Positions 32,644-41,390 of a stretch of DNA of 64,000 bases are shown piece after piece. Each line of letters starts with the position of its first letter. Positions within the stretch are counted from its first letter, which is position 1. Position numbers and translations under genes: made by a program. Source of the stretch: an uncultured Clostridia bacterium (GTDB lineage: Bacteria; Bacillota; Clostridia; Christensenellales; UBA1242); the NCBI GenBank assembly GCA_944383375.1, contig CALWPG010000001.1:1-64000 (forward strand). Direction: 5' to 3'. Below the pieces are notes generated by a model. That model saw nothing but the letters and a program-made list of their open reading frames with translations. It was not told the origin of the DNA and did not search any database.

Positions 32644-33459
32644 TTATTCTTTTAATAGATCACTAAGTATAACTTTTATCTTTTGGCATGTCTTCTTTGC
32701 ATCAATAAGCACCTGTGTGTGATTCAGTTGCTGATTATCCTCGGTAAATGTATTTACAATACTGGCAATGCCTGCAACTTTTATGCCCAAATAATTGCAT
32801 ATTATACAATCAAACACCGTACTCATAGAGACGCTATCAACTCCAAAATTTCTTGCTAAAGCAATTTCTGCCTTTGTTTCATAGCTTGGACCCAAAAATT
32901 GAATATGGACACCTTGTCTAACGTTTATATCATGTTCATCTGCAATTTTTTCCATTGCCTTAAACATGTCTTTATCATAAGCATTCGTCATTGAAGTGAA
33001 TTTTAAATCTTCTATACCGATTAATGGATTTTGTCCCGTAAAGTTTATATGGTCAGAAATAAGCATTATGTCTCCCACTCTAAAAGTTTTGTTTATTCCG
33101 CCAGAAGATGTTAATAATATGACTTTTTTTGTATTAAGTTTGGCGATTACCTCAAAAGGCAATCGAACTTTGGCCATATCTCCATATTCATAAAAGTGCA
33201 CTCTAGACACAACAACTATTTTTTTACCTTGATATGTGCCAAAAATAAACTTGCCGCTATGCCCTTTTACTTTACTTTTTGGCAAACCCAAGTTATCATA
33301 AGAAACTATAACAACATTTTCAAGATCAACTACGGCATCCATCAACCCAGACCCTGCCACTATTGCATAGTCAACTTGAGATATAGCATATTTCTTTTTT
33401 AGTTTTCTTAGCGCTTTTTCTGCCTTATCTAACATTATCATGCTTTTAGTATATTTCAT
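32644..33459 (-). CDS. purine-nucleoside phosphorylase (trimeric type)
   Basis: A 271-residue PNP/MTAP-family enzyme that splits purine nucleosides with phosphate. Recognisable parts are the phosphate loop AGSGL near 35, a RVHFYEYGD segment (His in the RxHxYE motif), SSGGIN near 118, and GPSYETKAE near 192. The spoIIM-pnp-dacF order is conserved with Bacillus. It could be punA/pnp; the symbol is left blank because preference for guanosine or adenosine is not visible. Confidence 0.92.
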   Translation of the reverse strand: MKYTKSMIMLDKAEKALRKLKKKYAISQVDYAIVAGSGLMDAVVDLENVVIVSYDNLGLPKSKVKGHSGKFIFGTYQGKKIVVVSRVHFYEYGDMAKVRLPFEVIAKLNTKKVILLTSSGGINKTFRVGDIMLISDHINFTGQNPLIGIEDLKFTSMTNAYDKDMFKAMEKIADEHDINVRQGVHIQFLGPSYETKAEIALARNFGVDSVSMSTVFDCIICNYLGIKVAGIASIVNTFTEDNQQLNHTQVLIDAKKTCQKIKVILSDLLKE

Positions 33460-33477
33460 TTTTAAAAATTATGTCAA

Positions 33478-34098
33478 TTAAATGACAAGAATTACATCAC
33501 TGCGAAAAATAAATAGCAAAATTGTTTCAAGTAAATTAATCAATGTCAGTGCCAGTGAAGCCAAAAGTAATGGAAATAAGACACTGAAGATCTTTTTCTT
33601 TTGATATTTACAATTTCTAATCTGAGAGCAAGCATAGCAAAAAAAGGTAATCATTATAAATAACATCAATAACTGGCACGGCAATAAAATTAATAGTGCC
33701 TTAATTATGCCATTAAAGCTGAACCATAATATTATCATCATACAATTAATGCTTATGAGAAATGCTCTATATGCTAGTAGACACCACCCAAATAGATACA
33801 AAGCCGGATGAAGAGAAAATATCATTAGCAAGATTAGGACCAATTCATAAGATAATAGTCGCGTAAAAAAATTTGCTGAGAATTTTTCTAAGTCTTCAAG
33901 TTGATATGTCAAATTAAAACTTTCAAAAATTTCTTCCTCATCTAATCCCATTATTTTTACTGCAGTAAATATACCAGTCAAAAGTCCTATCACACAAAAA
34001 AGTACGCAAAAAATGATTTTGAATTTGTTGCGTACCAAAAATTCACGAAGTGAGTATTTAAGTGAATAAAGATTTTTTGTAAATCCTTTTGATTTCAT
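33478..34098 (-). CDS. spoIIM: stage II sporulation protein M-like membrane protein
   Basis: A 206-residue protein with about five membrane helices and the SpoIIM/DUF95 pattern (an N-terminal cytoplasmic stretch, a first helix, an extracytoplasmic loop, then a Pro-containing helix bundle). SpoIIM works with SpoIID and SpoIIP in septal wall hydrolysis during engulfment. The spoIIM-pnp-dacF context supports the call. The start is uncertain: a TATAAT directly precedes the ATG at 34098 and no ribosome site is visible. Confidence 0.78.
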   Translation of the reverse strand: MKSKGFTKNLYSLKYSLREFLVRNKFKIIFCVLFCVIGLLTGIFTAVKIMGLDEEEIFESFNLTYQLEDLEKFSANFFTRLLSYELVLILLMIFSLHPALYLFGWCLLAYRAFLISINCMMIILWFSFNGIIKALLILLPCQLLMLFIMITFFCYACSQIRNCKYQKKKIFSVLFPLLLASLALTLINLLETILLFIFRSDVILVI

Positions 34099-34133
34099 AT
34101 TATATGTCTATTCACAAAAAATACAAATATTCG

Positions 34134-35348
34134 TCAAGAAACCTCATCTAACATAAAGTCAGCATATACACCATAACCTTTAGTAGGATCATACAAAAAG
34201 ACGTGTGTAACAGCACCAATCAATTTTCCATCTTGTACGATAGGAGAACCACTCATTCCTTGAACAATGCCTCCTGTAAGCTCCAGCAATCGCTCGTCCT
34301 TTACCCTGAAAATAAAACTTTTGTCGCTTGAAGAATGCTGATTATAAGTCTTTATTATTTCAATATCATACTCTTCTCTTATCCCACTAACTGCACTAAT
34401 AAGTTTTGCTTTACCAACTTTTACTACTAATCTTGAGGCGATTGGACAAGTCAAGTTTTGATCTACCAGTTGAGCAGTATCACTAACCTCACCAAAAACA
34501 CCACATGTTGTGTTTTTTTCTATTGATCCGTTTGACATGGAGCCTTGAACGAAAAGACATCTAAGTTCTCCCGCTTTGCCCTTACTACCTTTTGTTATGC
34601 CGAGCATAGTGCACGGATAAATTTTCCCATCATTAACTGGTATTTTGGCTCCAGTTTCAAAATCGGTTATAGCATGACCAAGTGCCCCAAAATCATTGTC
34701 TTCAGTGACGAAAGTCAATGTACCTATTCCCTGTGCGTCATTCCTAATCCAAATACCCAATTTATATTCATTGGTCTGAGAATCAAGGATGGGTGTTAAG
34801 TCGCATGTATTTTCTTTATCATCCCTAATATAAGTCACCTGAACAGCATTACCATTTGACTGTGCTAACTGTTCTTTTATATCTTCAACATTAAAGATAT
34901 CTATGCCATTTACTTTTGTCACTATGTCTCCGTTTTCAAGTTCTGAATTTGACTGTTTTCCATCTTTTGTCAAGACACTATTTGATCCAACCACTATTAC
35001 ACCTTTTGTAGATACGGTAAAACCTAGCGGTATTCCTCCTAAATAAACTGATTCATCGTCACACACAACTACAGTAGTCTTTTTAATTGGTATGAAACCG
35101 AACAATTTTACGACCAAAGACGTATTTTTTTCCTTAACACCTCCAGTGGTCCAAATATCCTCTGTTAGTTTTGTATCTACGAAATCTCCTAAAAGATGTT
35201 CAGAGTTTAATTTTTCCAAAGTATCCAGTGTAATTGGTGTATTATCCTGTAAGGCAATAATACTTTCAAAGTCCACGTTATAAAGTGTAAGCAAAAAACA
35301 AGAAGCGAGTATTATACCTAAAAATTTTAATATAAATTTTCTAAACAT
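34134..35348 (-). CDS. spoIVB: SpoIVB signalling serine peptidase
   Basis: A 404-residue S55 peptidase secreted by the forespore that triggers pro-SigK processing in the mother cell. One N-terminal anchor (about 6-22), a PDZ domain (about 105-200), and the peptidase domain with DFGALGHAI (His near 228) and GMSGSP (Ser366). It follows recN as usual, but spo0A, its normal downstream partner, is not here. Its ribosome site GAGGTGG lies in a terminator-like hairpin. Confidence 0.95.
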   Translation of the reverse strand: MFRKFILKFLGIILASCFLLTLYNVDFESIIALQDNTPITLDTLEKLNSEHLLGDFVDTKLTEDIWTTGGVKEKNTSLVVKLFGFIPIKKTTVVVCDDESVYLGGIPLGFTVSTKGVIVVGSNSVLTKDGKQSNSELENGDIVTKVNGIDIFNVEDIKEQLAQSNGNAVQVTYIRDDKENTCDLTPILDSQTNEYKLGIWIRNDAQGIGTLTFVTEDNDFGALGHAITDFETGAKIPVNDGKIYPCTMLGITKGSKGKAGELRCLFVQGSMSNGSIEKNTTCGVFGEVSDTAQLVDQNLTCPIASRLVVKVGKAKLISAVSGIREEYDIEIIKTYNQHSSSDKSFIFRVKDERLLELTGGIVQGMSGSPIVQDGKLIGAVTHVFLYDPTKGYGVYADFMLDEVS

Positions 35349-35380
35349 AAAAAAACCACCTCAAAGTCTATAAGGTAGTT
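35349..35380 (-). terminator. terminator after recN that carries the spoIVB ribosome site
   Basis: On the minus strand AACTACC (35380-35374) pairs with GGTGGTT (35360-35354), using one U-G pair, and is followed by T7 and the spoIVB ATG at 35348. GAGGTGG (35362-35356), the spoIVB Shine-Dalgarno, is in the 3' arm. The wobble pair exists only for minus-strand RNA, which supports this direction. Confidence 0.7.
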
Positions 35381-35398
35381 TATTTGCTTTTAAATTAA

Positions 35399-37075
35399 TT
35401 ATTCAGTGGTTTTTTGTTTCCTTGACTTTTCCAAAAGTTCTTTTGCATGCATTTTGGATGTTTGACTGTCATATCCACCCAGGAGTGTAGATAAATAGCT
35501 TATAATTTGTTCATCATCCAAGTATTTAACATGACTAACGGTAATATCATTTTCGACTTCTTTATAAACGTAAATAAACCTATCCGCAAGGGCTGTAACC
35601 TGAGGCAAGTGAGTTATACAAATGATCTGAGTGTAATTTGCCAGCGAATCTAGTTTGCAGCCAACCTTAAAGCCTATTTCACCGCTAACACCACTATCGA
35701 TCTCATCAAAAATAAGTGTTGCTACATCATTTTTGTGTCTTAGTACAGTTTTTAAAGCCAGCATAAATCTACTCATTTCGCCACCAGATATAGCTTTGGT
35801 AAGTTTTTTTTCTGACTCACCCTTATTTGCTGAAAATAAAAATTCTACTTCGTCAAGGCCATCTTTAGTGTAATTACAATCTATAACACTTGGCAATTGT
35901 TTAAAATTGACTTTGAAAATTGTATTTTGCATTTTCAGATCACTTAATTCTAATTGAACTTTTTGTTCTAGATTAGAAGCTATGTTTTTTCTTAACTCAT
36001 GCAATTTCATACTTTCAGTGTGTAAGTTGGATAAAATCACATTTTTTTGCAAAGATAATTGTTCAAGTACTTTTTCGCAATTTAAAATATTATCATATTG
36101 TTGCTGTGCGCTATTTAAAAAATTTAGTACATCTTCAATCTTTGGACCATATTTCTTTTTTAATTTTTTTATAAGTTCTTGCCTAGCAACTAAATTATCT
36201 AAATCAACTGATGTAAAATTGGCAGAATTTAACATTTCTGAAAGTGTTGTTTGAATATCATTTATTTCAATTATAACGCTTTTAAACCTTTCATAAATTT
36301 GTTCAAGAGATTGAGAATAGTTACTAATCGATGAGAGGTTAGTTAGTGCAGGTTCAAGATTAGAAGAAGCAATCGACTGCAAAGCCTGATTTAGCGATGA
36401 TGTAATTTTTTCAGCATTTGACAAAGTAGAAATTTGATTATCCAGCTCTTCGTCTTCGCCTATTTTAACAGAAGCATTGGAGATTTCATCTATTTGGTAT
36501 CTCAACAGATCCAATGTTCTCTCTCTTTCTTCGCCCACGCCTCCAATTTGATTGATTTTTGAATTTATATCTTTCAACTGCACAAGAAGTTTAGATATTT
36601 CTTCCTTTACTGGGTTAAGATTAGCTTCATCAAAACTATCCAGTAAAACCAAATGATTTTTGCTGTTTAAAAGTTCTACATTGTCATGTTGACCATAGAT
36701 ATCATACAATAGGTCAGCTATTTGCTTCAGCATGCCAACGGTAACTGTTTCGCCATTGATTTTACAACTAGATTTTCCGTCAACATCATAGGACCTAGAA
36801 ACAATAAGAACACCATCACATTCAATATCAAAATCCCTTAGTTTGTTTGTTATAGTATCATTGACATCCACAAACGTGGCTTTAACTGACATACTTGAGC
36901 TGTTATTTCTTATATCTTCTTTTTGCGCCTTATTGCCAAGTACAAATTGTAATGCTTTTAAAATTATGGTCTTTCCGGCACCTGTTTCGCCGACTAAAAC
37001 ATTAAAACCTTGACAAAACTCAAGGCTTACATCTTCAATAATTGCAAAATTTTTTATCGATAATTTTTGTAGCAT
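35399..37075 (-). CDS. recN: DNA repair protein RecN
   Basis: A 558-residue SMC-like ATPase that acts early at double-strand breaks. Walker A is GETGAGKT near 29-36, a long coiled coil spans about 150-380, and the signature ISGGEMSRFMLALK and Walker B LIFDEIDSGVSGE are near 425-475. Length is normal. It lies 7 nt downstream of argR, the conserved argR-recN pair. No LexA box is seen before it. Confidence 0.97.
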   Translation of the reverse strand: MLQKLSIKNFAIIEDVSLEFCQGFNVLVGETGAGKTIILKALQFVLGNKAQKEDIRNNSSSMSVKATFVDVNDTITNKLRDFDIECDGVLIVSRSYDVDGKSSCKINGETVTVGMLKQIADLLYDIYGQHDNVELLNSKNHLVLLDSFDEANLNPVKEEISKLLVQLKDINSKINQIGGVGEERERTLDLLRYQIDEISNASVKIGEDEELDNQISTLSNAEKITSSLNQALQSIASSNLEPALTNLSSISNYSQSLEQIYERFKSVIIEINDIQTTLSEMLNSANFTSVDLDNLVARQELIKKLKKKYGPKIEDVLNFLNSAQQQYDNILNCEKVLEQLSLQKNVILSNLHTESMKLHELRKNIASNLEQKVQLELSDLKMQNTIFKVNFKQLPSVIDCNYTKDGLDEVEFLFSANKGESEKKLTKAISGGEMSRFMLALKTVLRHKNDVATLIFDEIDSGVSGEIGFKVGCKLDSLANYTQIICITHLPQVTALADRFIYVYKEVENDITVSHVKYLDDEQIISYLSTLLGGYDSQTSKMHAKELLEKSRKQKTTE

Positions 37076-37082
37076 AAAATTC

Positions 37083-37535
37083 CTATCTTATAAATTGTTC
37101 AAATGTACTGCTTGCTTTCTGTGCAGAAAGAGGAGTTGGCATAATCACCATGACCGTATCATCCCCATAAACAGAACCCAAAACTTCATCAATATTTAAT
37201 TTGTCAATCATCGCGCAAATGCCACTTGCCAAACCTTTTACAGTTTTTATCACACACAAATTACCTGCCGGTTTTATGGAGATAACAGATTCCCTGAAAA
37301 TGGAAATGTTTTTGTTAGAAACCTGTTGGTCAGTTCCATCCATCAAGGCATATTTGTATTTGCCATCGGTGGTTTGTATTTTGATGAGTCCCAACTCTTT
37401 GATGTCTCTAGATATAGTTGCTTGAGTTATGTCGAAATTAGCTGCCTTTAAGCATGCAACTAACTCATCCTGAGATGCTATATCTCTTGTTGAAATTAGT
37501 TCTAAAATCTTAGATTGTCTTGATGATCTTGCCAC
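37083..37535 (-). CDS. argR: arginine repressor ArgR/AhrC
   Basis: A 150-residue repressor/activator of arginine metabolism genes. The N-terminal winged helix (about 1-70) holds ITQATISRDIKELGL, and the C-terminal hexamer and Arg-binding domain holds GICAMIDKL and GDDTVMVI (GDD touching arginine). AGGAGG precedes the ATG. Its own promoter lies in a cluster of ARG-box-like palindromes, indicating autoregulation. Confidence 0.95.
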   Translation of the reverse strand: MARSSRQSKILELISTRDIASQDELVACLKAANFDITQATISRDIKELGLIKIQTTDGKYKYALMDGTDQQVSNKNISIFRESVISIKPAGNLCVIKTVKGLASGICAMIDKLNIDEVLGSVYGDDTVMVIMPTPLSAQKASSTFEQFIR

Positions 37536-37591
37536 TTTTGTATTTCCTCCAAAGCCTACAACCCTTTATTTATAAGGGATACAGCCGTTTT

Positions 37592-37706
37592 TGAATAATT
37601 ATTCACGCATAATTATTCAACCTGTTTGGAATTATTATACAATGCAATTTATAATTATGCAAGCGATTTTTGCATAATTATTCATTTGATTTTTTATGAT
37701 TATTCA
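37592..37706 (-). promoter_or_regulatory. argR promoter with ARG-box cluster
   Basis: On the minus strand TTGCAT (37662-37657), 17 nt, TATAAT (37639-37634). A perfect ARG box TGAATAATTATTCA lies at 37592-37605. Near matches lie at 37607-37619, 37671-37684 (TGCATAATTATTCA) and around 37696-37706. Sites upstream of, overlapping, and downstream of the promoter fit cooperative hexamer binding. Confidence 0.8.
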
Positions 37707-37766
37707 ACAATTTTATAATTATAAAATATTGCTCTTATAAGTATGCACCATCGTAACATAAAAAAA

Positions 37767-37789
37767 GAATACCATTTTACAGGGTATTC
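37767..37789 (-). terminator. terminator of oapA
   Basis: GAATACC / GGTATTC (37767-37789), followed on the minus strand by T7. The stop codon of oapA lies in the loop. Confidence 0.8.
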
Positions 37790-38487
37790 TCTTCTTTATT
37801 ATTTTGCATCTCTATATTGTTAGATTCTACTACTTGTTTTGATTCTGTCTTTGCTTCAATAACTTCTTCACTACTTTCCTTAAACTCTTTTTTATCTTGC
37901 TTATTGTTATTCTTTTTTCCTTGAGGTGTAAACCAACTTAATACCTTACCCACGACAAGCATTATTTTATTGCAATTTTTCATAGCATACTTTTTACCAA
38001 GAGATTTTCCAAAAATTGTCATACTAGCTATCACCGCACTGACCAAAGATGCAATTATTATTCCAAGAGCAGATTCAGAATCAATAGCAATTTTCATGAT
38101 AATACTCGCACCAGCAGCACCAGATAAGATTCCACATACGTCGCCTACAACATCTGCTATAATACTAGTAAACTTGTCAGCATTCTTTATTAATTTTATT
38201 GCCTCTTTTGCACCTCTAATCTTTTTAGAAGCCATGGCCCTAAAAGGCTGTATGTCCGCAGCTGTAACAGCCACACCAATCATATCAGTCATTATTGATA
38301 TGGACATAAAGACGACAATTACCAACACAGCTATAATTACACCGGTGCCACTTAAGAAAAATTCACTAAGCACACCAAAGCACATGGACAGCGCAAATGA
38401 AAGTATAAGCACTTTTAAAGACCATATAATTTGCGAATGACTTTGTTTTTTTACCGTTTTGTTTTTCGGCTTGGGTTTAGTTTTCAC
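37777..38487 (-). CDS. oapA: OLE RNA-associated membrane protein OapA
   Basis: A 236-residue protein with an N-terminal basic tail, about four membrane helices and a charged C terminus. The central stretch (DMIGVAVTAADIQPF, then KKIRGAKEAIKLIKNADKF and VVGDVCGILSG) resembles the DUF21 part of CNNM/CorC-type magnesium proteins, which is how OapA has been described. It lies about 30 nt downstream of a long structured RNA transcribed in the same direction, the known ole-oapA arrangement near xseAB, argR and recN. The start is GTG at 38487 after AAAGGA. OapA binds OLE RNA and brings it to the membrane; loss causes cold, ethanol and magnesium phenotypes in Bacillus halodurans. Confidence 0.82.
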   Translation of the reverse strand: MKTKPKPKNKTVKKQSHSQIIWSLKVLILSFALSMCFGVLSEFFLSGTGVIIAVLVIVVFMSISIMTDMIGVAVTAADIQPFRAMASKKIRGAKEAIKLIKNADKFTSIIADVVGDVCGILSGAAGASIIMKIAIDSESALGIIIASLVSAVIASMTIFGKSLGKKYAMKNCNKIMLVVGKVLSWFTPQGKKNNNKQDKKEFKESSEEVIEAKTESKQVVESNNIEMQNNKEENTL

Positions 38488-38520
38488 TTCAATTCCTTTT
38501 AAGTTATAATATTTTTAAAC

Positions 38521-39090
38521 AAAAAAATGAAGGTAACATTTTGAGTAAACCTTGTGGCATAGGTTCGGTAGGATTTCCCCAAACTTCGCACCCATCGTCA
38601 CCGTACAGGCAGTTTCCTTTTAAGCGAAGTACAACACCGAATCGCCACTAAGACCACACTATAATCCCCAAAATGTTTGACTTTCAAAGTCACAGTCTAG
38701 AAGTTTTCCTTGACAGTCTAAACCACTCTTAGCTTTTTTTGCAAACTTGATTTCAAATGCAAAGTAGATTCAAAGATTGGCCTAATCTCCAAATTACCTT
38801 AGCGCATTATCCCTACAAATTCACTCAAAGCAGGCTACTCTGCACACAGCCGTTTTTTAACCGCAATGCAGGTTCTCCCCAAACAGTACCAAAATTGGCA
38901 CCAATTTGGGTCTCCACGAAAACTGGGTCGGGGGTTATATGCCGTTATAACTCGCCCAATAATCTTAACTCCCAGCACGCACCCCAATTTGGGCAATCAA
39001 AGCACGCACCAGAAACTTCACAGTTGTGCCCTTCGTTGCTTGTTTTATCAACTTCCAAGTGATCTAGCCTGACTAGAATACTGCACCTTC
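38521..39090 (-). ncRNA. ole: OLE RNA (ornate large extremophilic RNA), probable
   Basis: A gene-sized stretch (about 570 nt) without a credible reading frame, more GC-rich and hairpin-dense than its flanks. It has its own consensus promoter and ends in a terminator: AAGGT/ACCTT (38530-38553), then T7 on the minus strand. Many short self-complementary segments occur, such as CTAG-N5-CTAG near the 5' end and CCAAATTGG-type stems. Size, direction, the gene order xseB-RNA-oapA-argR-recN and the adjacent OapA identify it as OLE. I could not fold it or match it to a covariance model. RNase P RNA and tmRNA were considered and lack their conserved cores. Confidence 0.78.
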
Positions 39091-39096
39091 AAGATA

Positions 39097-39125
39097 ATTA
39101 TAACATAAATTATATTATTTTTCAA
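39097..39125 (-). promoter_or_regulatory. promoter of the OLE RNA
   Basis: On the minus strand TTGAAA (39125-39120), 17 nt, TATAAT (39102-39097), giving a start near 39090. It lies just past the xseB stop, so the RNA has its own promoter besides any readthrough. Confidence 0.8.
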
Positions 39126-39133
39126 CCATTTTG

Positions 39134-39340
39134 TTATTTCATATCTTTTTCAATTATAGTGTCAAGCTCGGTGCTAAGTTCAGTGATTTTGCCTTTATTG
39201 TCATCTAACAACTTCGCACAACTTTTTGCAATTTGTTTGCCTTCTTCGAATAGCGAAGTGGCTTCATCAAAAGTACATTCCCCACTTTCAAGTTTTAACA
39301 CTATTTCTTCGAGTTTTTTAAGTTGTTGCTCAAAATTCAT
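39134..39340 (-). CDS. xseB: exodeoxyribonuclease VII small subunit
   Basis: A 68-residue helical protein, the small subunit that coats XseA. FEQQLKKLEEIVLKLESGE and LFEEGKQIAKSC are the family pattern. It overlaps xseA by four bases (ATGA). In many clostridia ispA and dxs follow it; here the OLE promoter comes directly. Confidence 0.95.
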   Translation of the reverse strand: MNFEQQLKKLEEIVLKLESGECTFDEATSLFEEGKQIAKSCAKLLDDNKGKITELSTELDTIIEKDMK

Positions 39341-40515
39341 TCTTCTTCTCCTTCTATTCTTGCTTTAACTTCACCATCTGAAAATTTTATTGTTATCATG
39401 TCACTAATATTTAAACTTCTAGCAGATGTTATGTAACAATCATTTCGTTTAACGACAGAGTAACCAAGTTTTAAAATCTCATTAGGGTTTAGTTTCGAAA
39501 GTCTATTTTGCAGTATGAAAAATTTATTATAATTATCACCATAAAATTGGTTTATCAAATATTTAAATTTAACCAAGTTGTTTTTTAGATCACTTTTTGA
39601 TCGTGAATTTAAATCTGAAAAGTTATATATCAAATTTTTTACAAGGCCCACGAATTGAGTATGCTTATCAATATACATATTTTGTATAGCCGGTTTAAGC
39701 CTTATGATCAAAGAATTATAAGTTCTTTTTTGTTCATTAATATCTGCGCACAAGAGCTCAGCGGCTGCACTTGGCGTTGACGCTCGCATATCACTGCAAA
39801 AATCGCATATTGTGTAATCAGTTTCGTGACCCACAGCAGACATAATAAATTTTTTTGCATTATATACTGCATCCGCCACGACTTCGGTATTAAAAGGTGC
39901 CAAGTCTTCAAGTGAGCCACCGCCTCTTGCCACTATTATTGCATCAACATCATAACCATCCAGTGTTTTAATACCTTTGGCAATTTCATATTCGGCACCA
40001 ATTCCCTGAACTTTAGCAGGATATAATACGATATCGATGTAAGGGTTACGACGCGTACGAATGTTAATTATATCCTGGATAACAGCGCCTTCCTTGCTCG
40101 TAACAACACCTATCCTTTTTATTGTAGGTGGCAAACCAATTTTGTGCTCTTGGTCAAAATAACCTTTAGCTTCAAGCCTAGCTTTCAATATTAAAAATTG
40201 TTGGTATAAATCACCCAGTCCAAACTTTTCAATCCTCTGCACATTAAAGTTGAGTTTTCCACCCTTGACATAATAACGAGGTGTGCCAGTTAAAATTACT
40301 TTATCTCCGTTGCTGTAAGAGAAATTTGTTGTTTCAAAGCATACACAGGACATTGCTGCATTTTCGTCTTTCAACACAAAATAAGCGACATTTCTGACCA
40401 CGCTCAGTCCAGAAATCTCTCCAACAACTCTTATATTATACAACAATTCCTCAGCATCAAAGATTTGCTTGAAGTACATTGAGATCTGAGTAACTGTTAA
40501 TGGCTTCTGCTCCAC
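39337..40515 (-). CDS. xseA: exodeoxyribonuclease VII large subunit
   Basis: A 392-residue nuclease subunit that degrades single-stranded DNA. The N-terminal OB fold is about 5-95, and the catalytic core has ARGGGSLEDLAPFNTE and SAVGHETDYTICDF near 185-240, followed by a coiled coil. The GTG at 40515 directly follows the nusB stop, with AGAGG upstream. Confidence 0.96.
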   Translation of the reverse strand: MEQKPLTVTQISMYFKQIFDAEELLYNIRVVGEISGLSVVRNVAYFVLKDENAAMSCVCFETTNFSYSNGDKVILTGTPRYYVKGGKLNFNVQRIEKFGLGDLYQQFLILKARLEAKGYFDQEHKIGLPPTIKRIGVVTSKEGAVIQDIINIRTRRNPYIDIVLYPAKVQGIGAEYEIAKGIKTLDGYDVDAIIVARGGGSLEDLAPFNTEVVADAVYNAKKFIMSAVGHETDYTICDFCSDMRASTPSAAAELLCADINEQKRTYNSLIIRLKPAIQNMYIDKHTQFVGLVKNLIYNFSDLNSRSKSDLKNNLVKFKYLINQFYGDNYNKFFILQNRLSKLNPNEILKLGYSVVKRNDCYITSARSLNISDMITIKFSDGEVKARIEGEEE

Positions 40516-40905
40516 TCAATTTTCCTCTACAATATTTTTTAAAATGCCATTGACAAATGAATAGCTTTTTTCAGTACCATATTTTTTAGCCAAATTAACA
40601 GCTTCATTTATAACTATCTTAAAAGGCGTTAGCTTATAATATTTTATCTCTGCGACAGCAAGGCACAAAATCGCCCTATCCACTCTATATAACCTTTGCA
40701 AACTATAATCTTTCAAACAGGCTGAGATAGTGTCCTCTATTTCATCTTTATGTTCTAGACAAAGATTTAAAAGTGTAGTCGCAAATTCTCTATCCTCTTC
40801 ATTTTTAAGTGAAGTAAAATCATAAATACCATCCACATTTGTTGTGGAATCAAATAAAGATTCAAATACTTTACAAAATGCCATCTCTCTTGCGTATGTG
40901 CGCAT
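40516..40905 (-). CDS. nusB: transcription antitermination factor NusB
   Basis: A 129-residue all-helical protein acting with NusE (S10) and NusA on rRNA operons. The RMAREMAF-like start (RTYAREMAFCKVFE) and C-terminal KYGTEKSYSFVNGIL are diagnostic. It sits in the usual asp23-nusB-xseAB order. Confidence 0.95.
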   Translation of the reverse strand: MRTYAREMAFCKVFESLFDSTTNVDGIYDFTSLKNEEDREFATTLLNLCLEHKDEIEDTISACLKDYSLQRLYRVDRAILCLAVAEIKYYKLTPFKIVINEAVNLAKKYGTEKSYSFVNGILKNIVEEN

Positions 40906-40941
40906 ATATCCTCACTTTTAAAAAAATCCACAAAAGTGGAT

Positions 40942-41316
40942 TTAGTTTTGGTCTTCTGTTTTAAAGTCAACACCCACAATGTGGATATTTATTTTATTTA
41001 CTCTCATCTCCACCATTGAAACAATGTTGTTCTTTATGTTTTCTTGCACCCTGTATGCTATATCAGGTACACTGTTTCCACTAAATATTCTAATGTAAAC
41101 ATCAATTAATAATTGTCCATTTTGGGCAATTTTTAATTTGACACCAGTGGAGTCAGACTTTGAAAATAATTTTTTTAGTTTCATAGAAAAACTATCTTGC
41201 AAAGACGATACACCACTGATTTCCTTTGTCGCCAAAGAGATGATTGATAACAAAATATTTCTATCGCAAGTTATTTTTCCTTTATCTTCACCAAGCTCGC
41301 TATAAAGTTGTGTCAC
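40942..41316 (-). CDS. Asp23/Gls24 family envelope-stress protein
   Basis: A 124-residue Asp23-family protein (YqhY-like). The body has GKITCDRNILLSIISLATKEISGV and the C-terminal VDVYIRIFSG/VNKINIHIVGVDF strands. The family has been linked to acetyl-CoA carboxylase control in Bacillus. The start is the GTG at 41316, spaced correctly from GTGAGGG; the GTG four codons earlier overlaps that site. It lies between spoIIIAH and nusB, as in many Firmicutes. Confidence 0.88.
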   Translation of the reverse strand: MTQLYSELGEDKGKITCDRNILLSIISLATKEISGVSSLQDSFSMKLKKLFSKSDSTGVKLKIAQNGQLLIDVYIRIFSGNSVPDIAYRVQENIKNNIVSMVEMRVNKINIHIVGVDFKTEDQN

Positions 41317-41390
41317 AAATACCCTCACTTTGTTATATTTAGGTTTTCACCAATTGGAAATAATATAACATATTTAAAAAGGTTTTGCAA

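Noticed and set aside
38757-39072. Two overlapping plus-strand reading frames of 101 and 68 codons
   Set aside because: They lie antisense to the OLE RNA unit, overlap each other in different frames and have no ribosome site or protein-like composition.
38521-39090. RNase P RNA or tmRNA as the identity of the long RNA
   Set aside because: Neither the GAGGAAAGTCC-type core of RNase P nor the tRNA-like ends and tag frame of tmRNA were found on the minus strand, and the length and neighbours fit OLE better.
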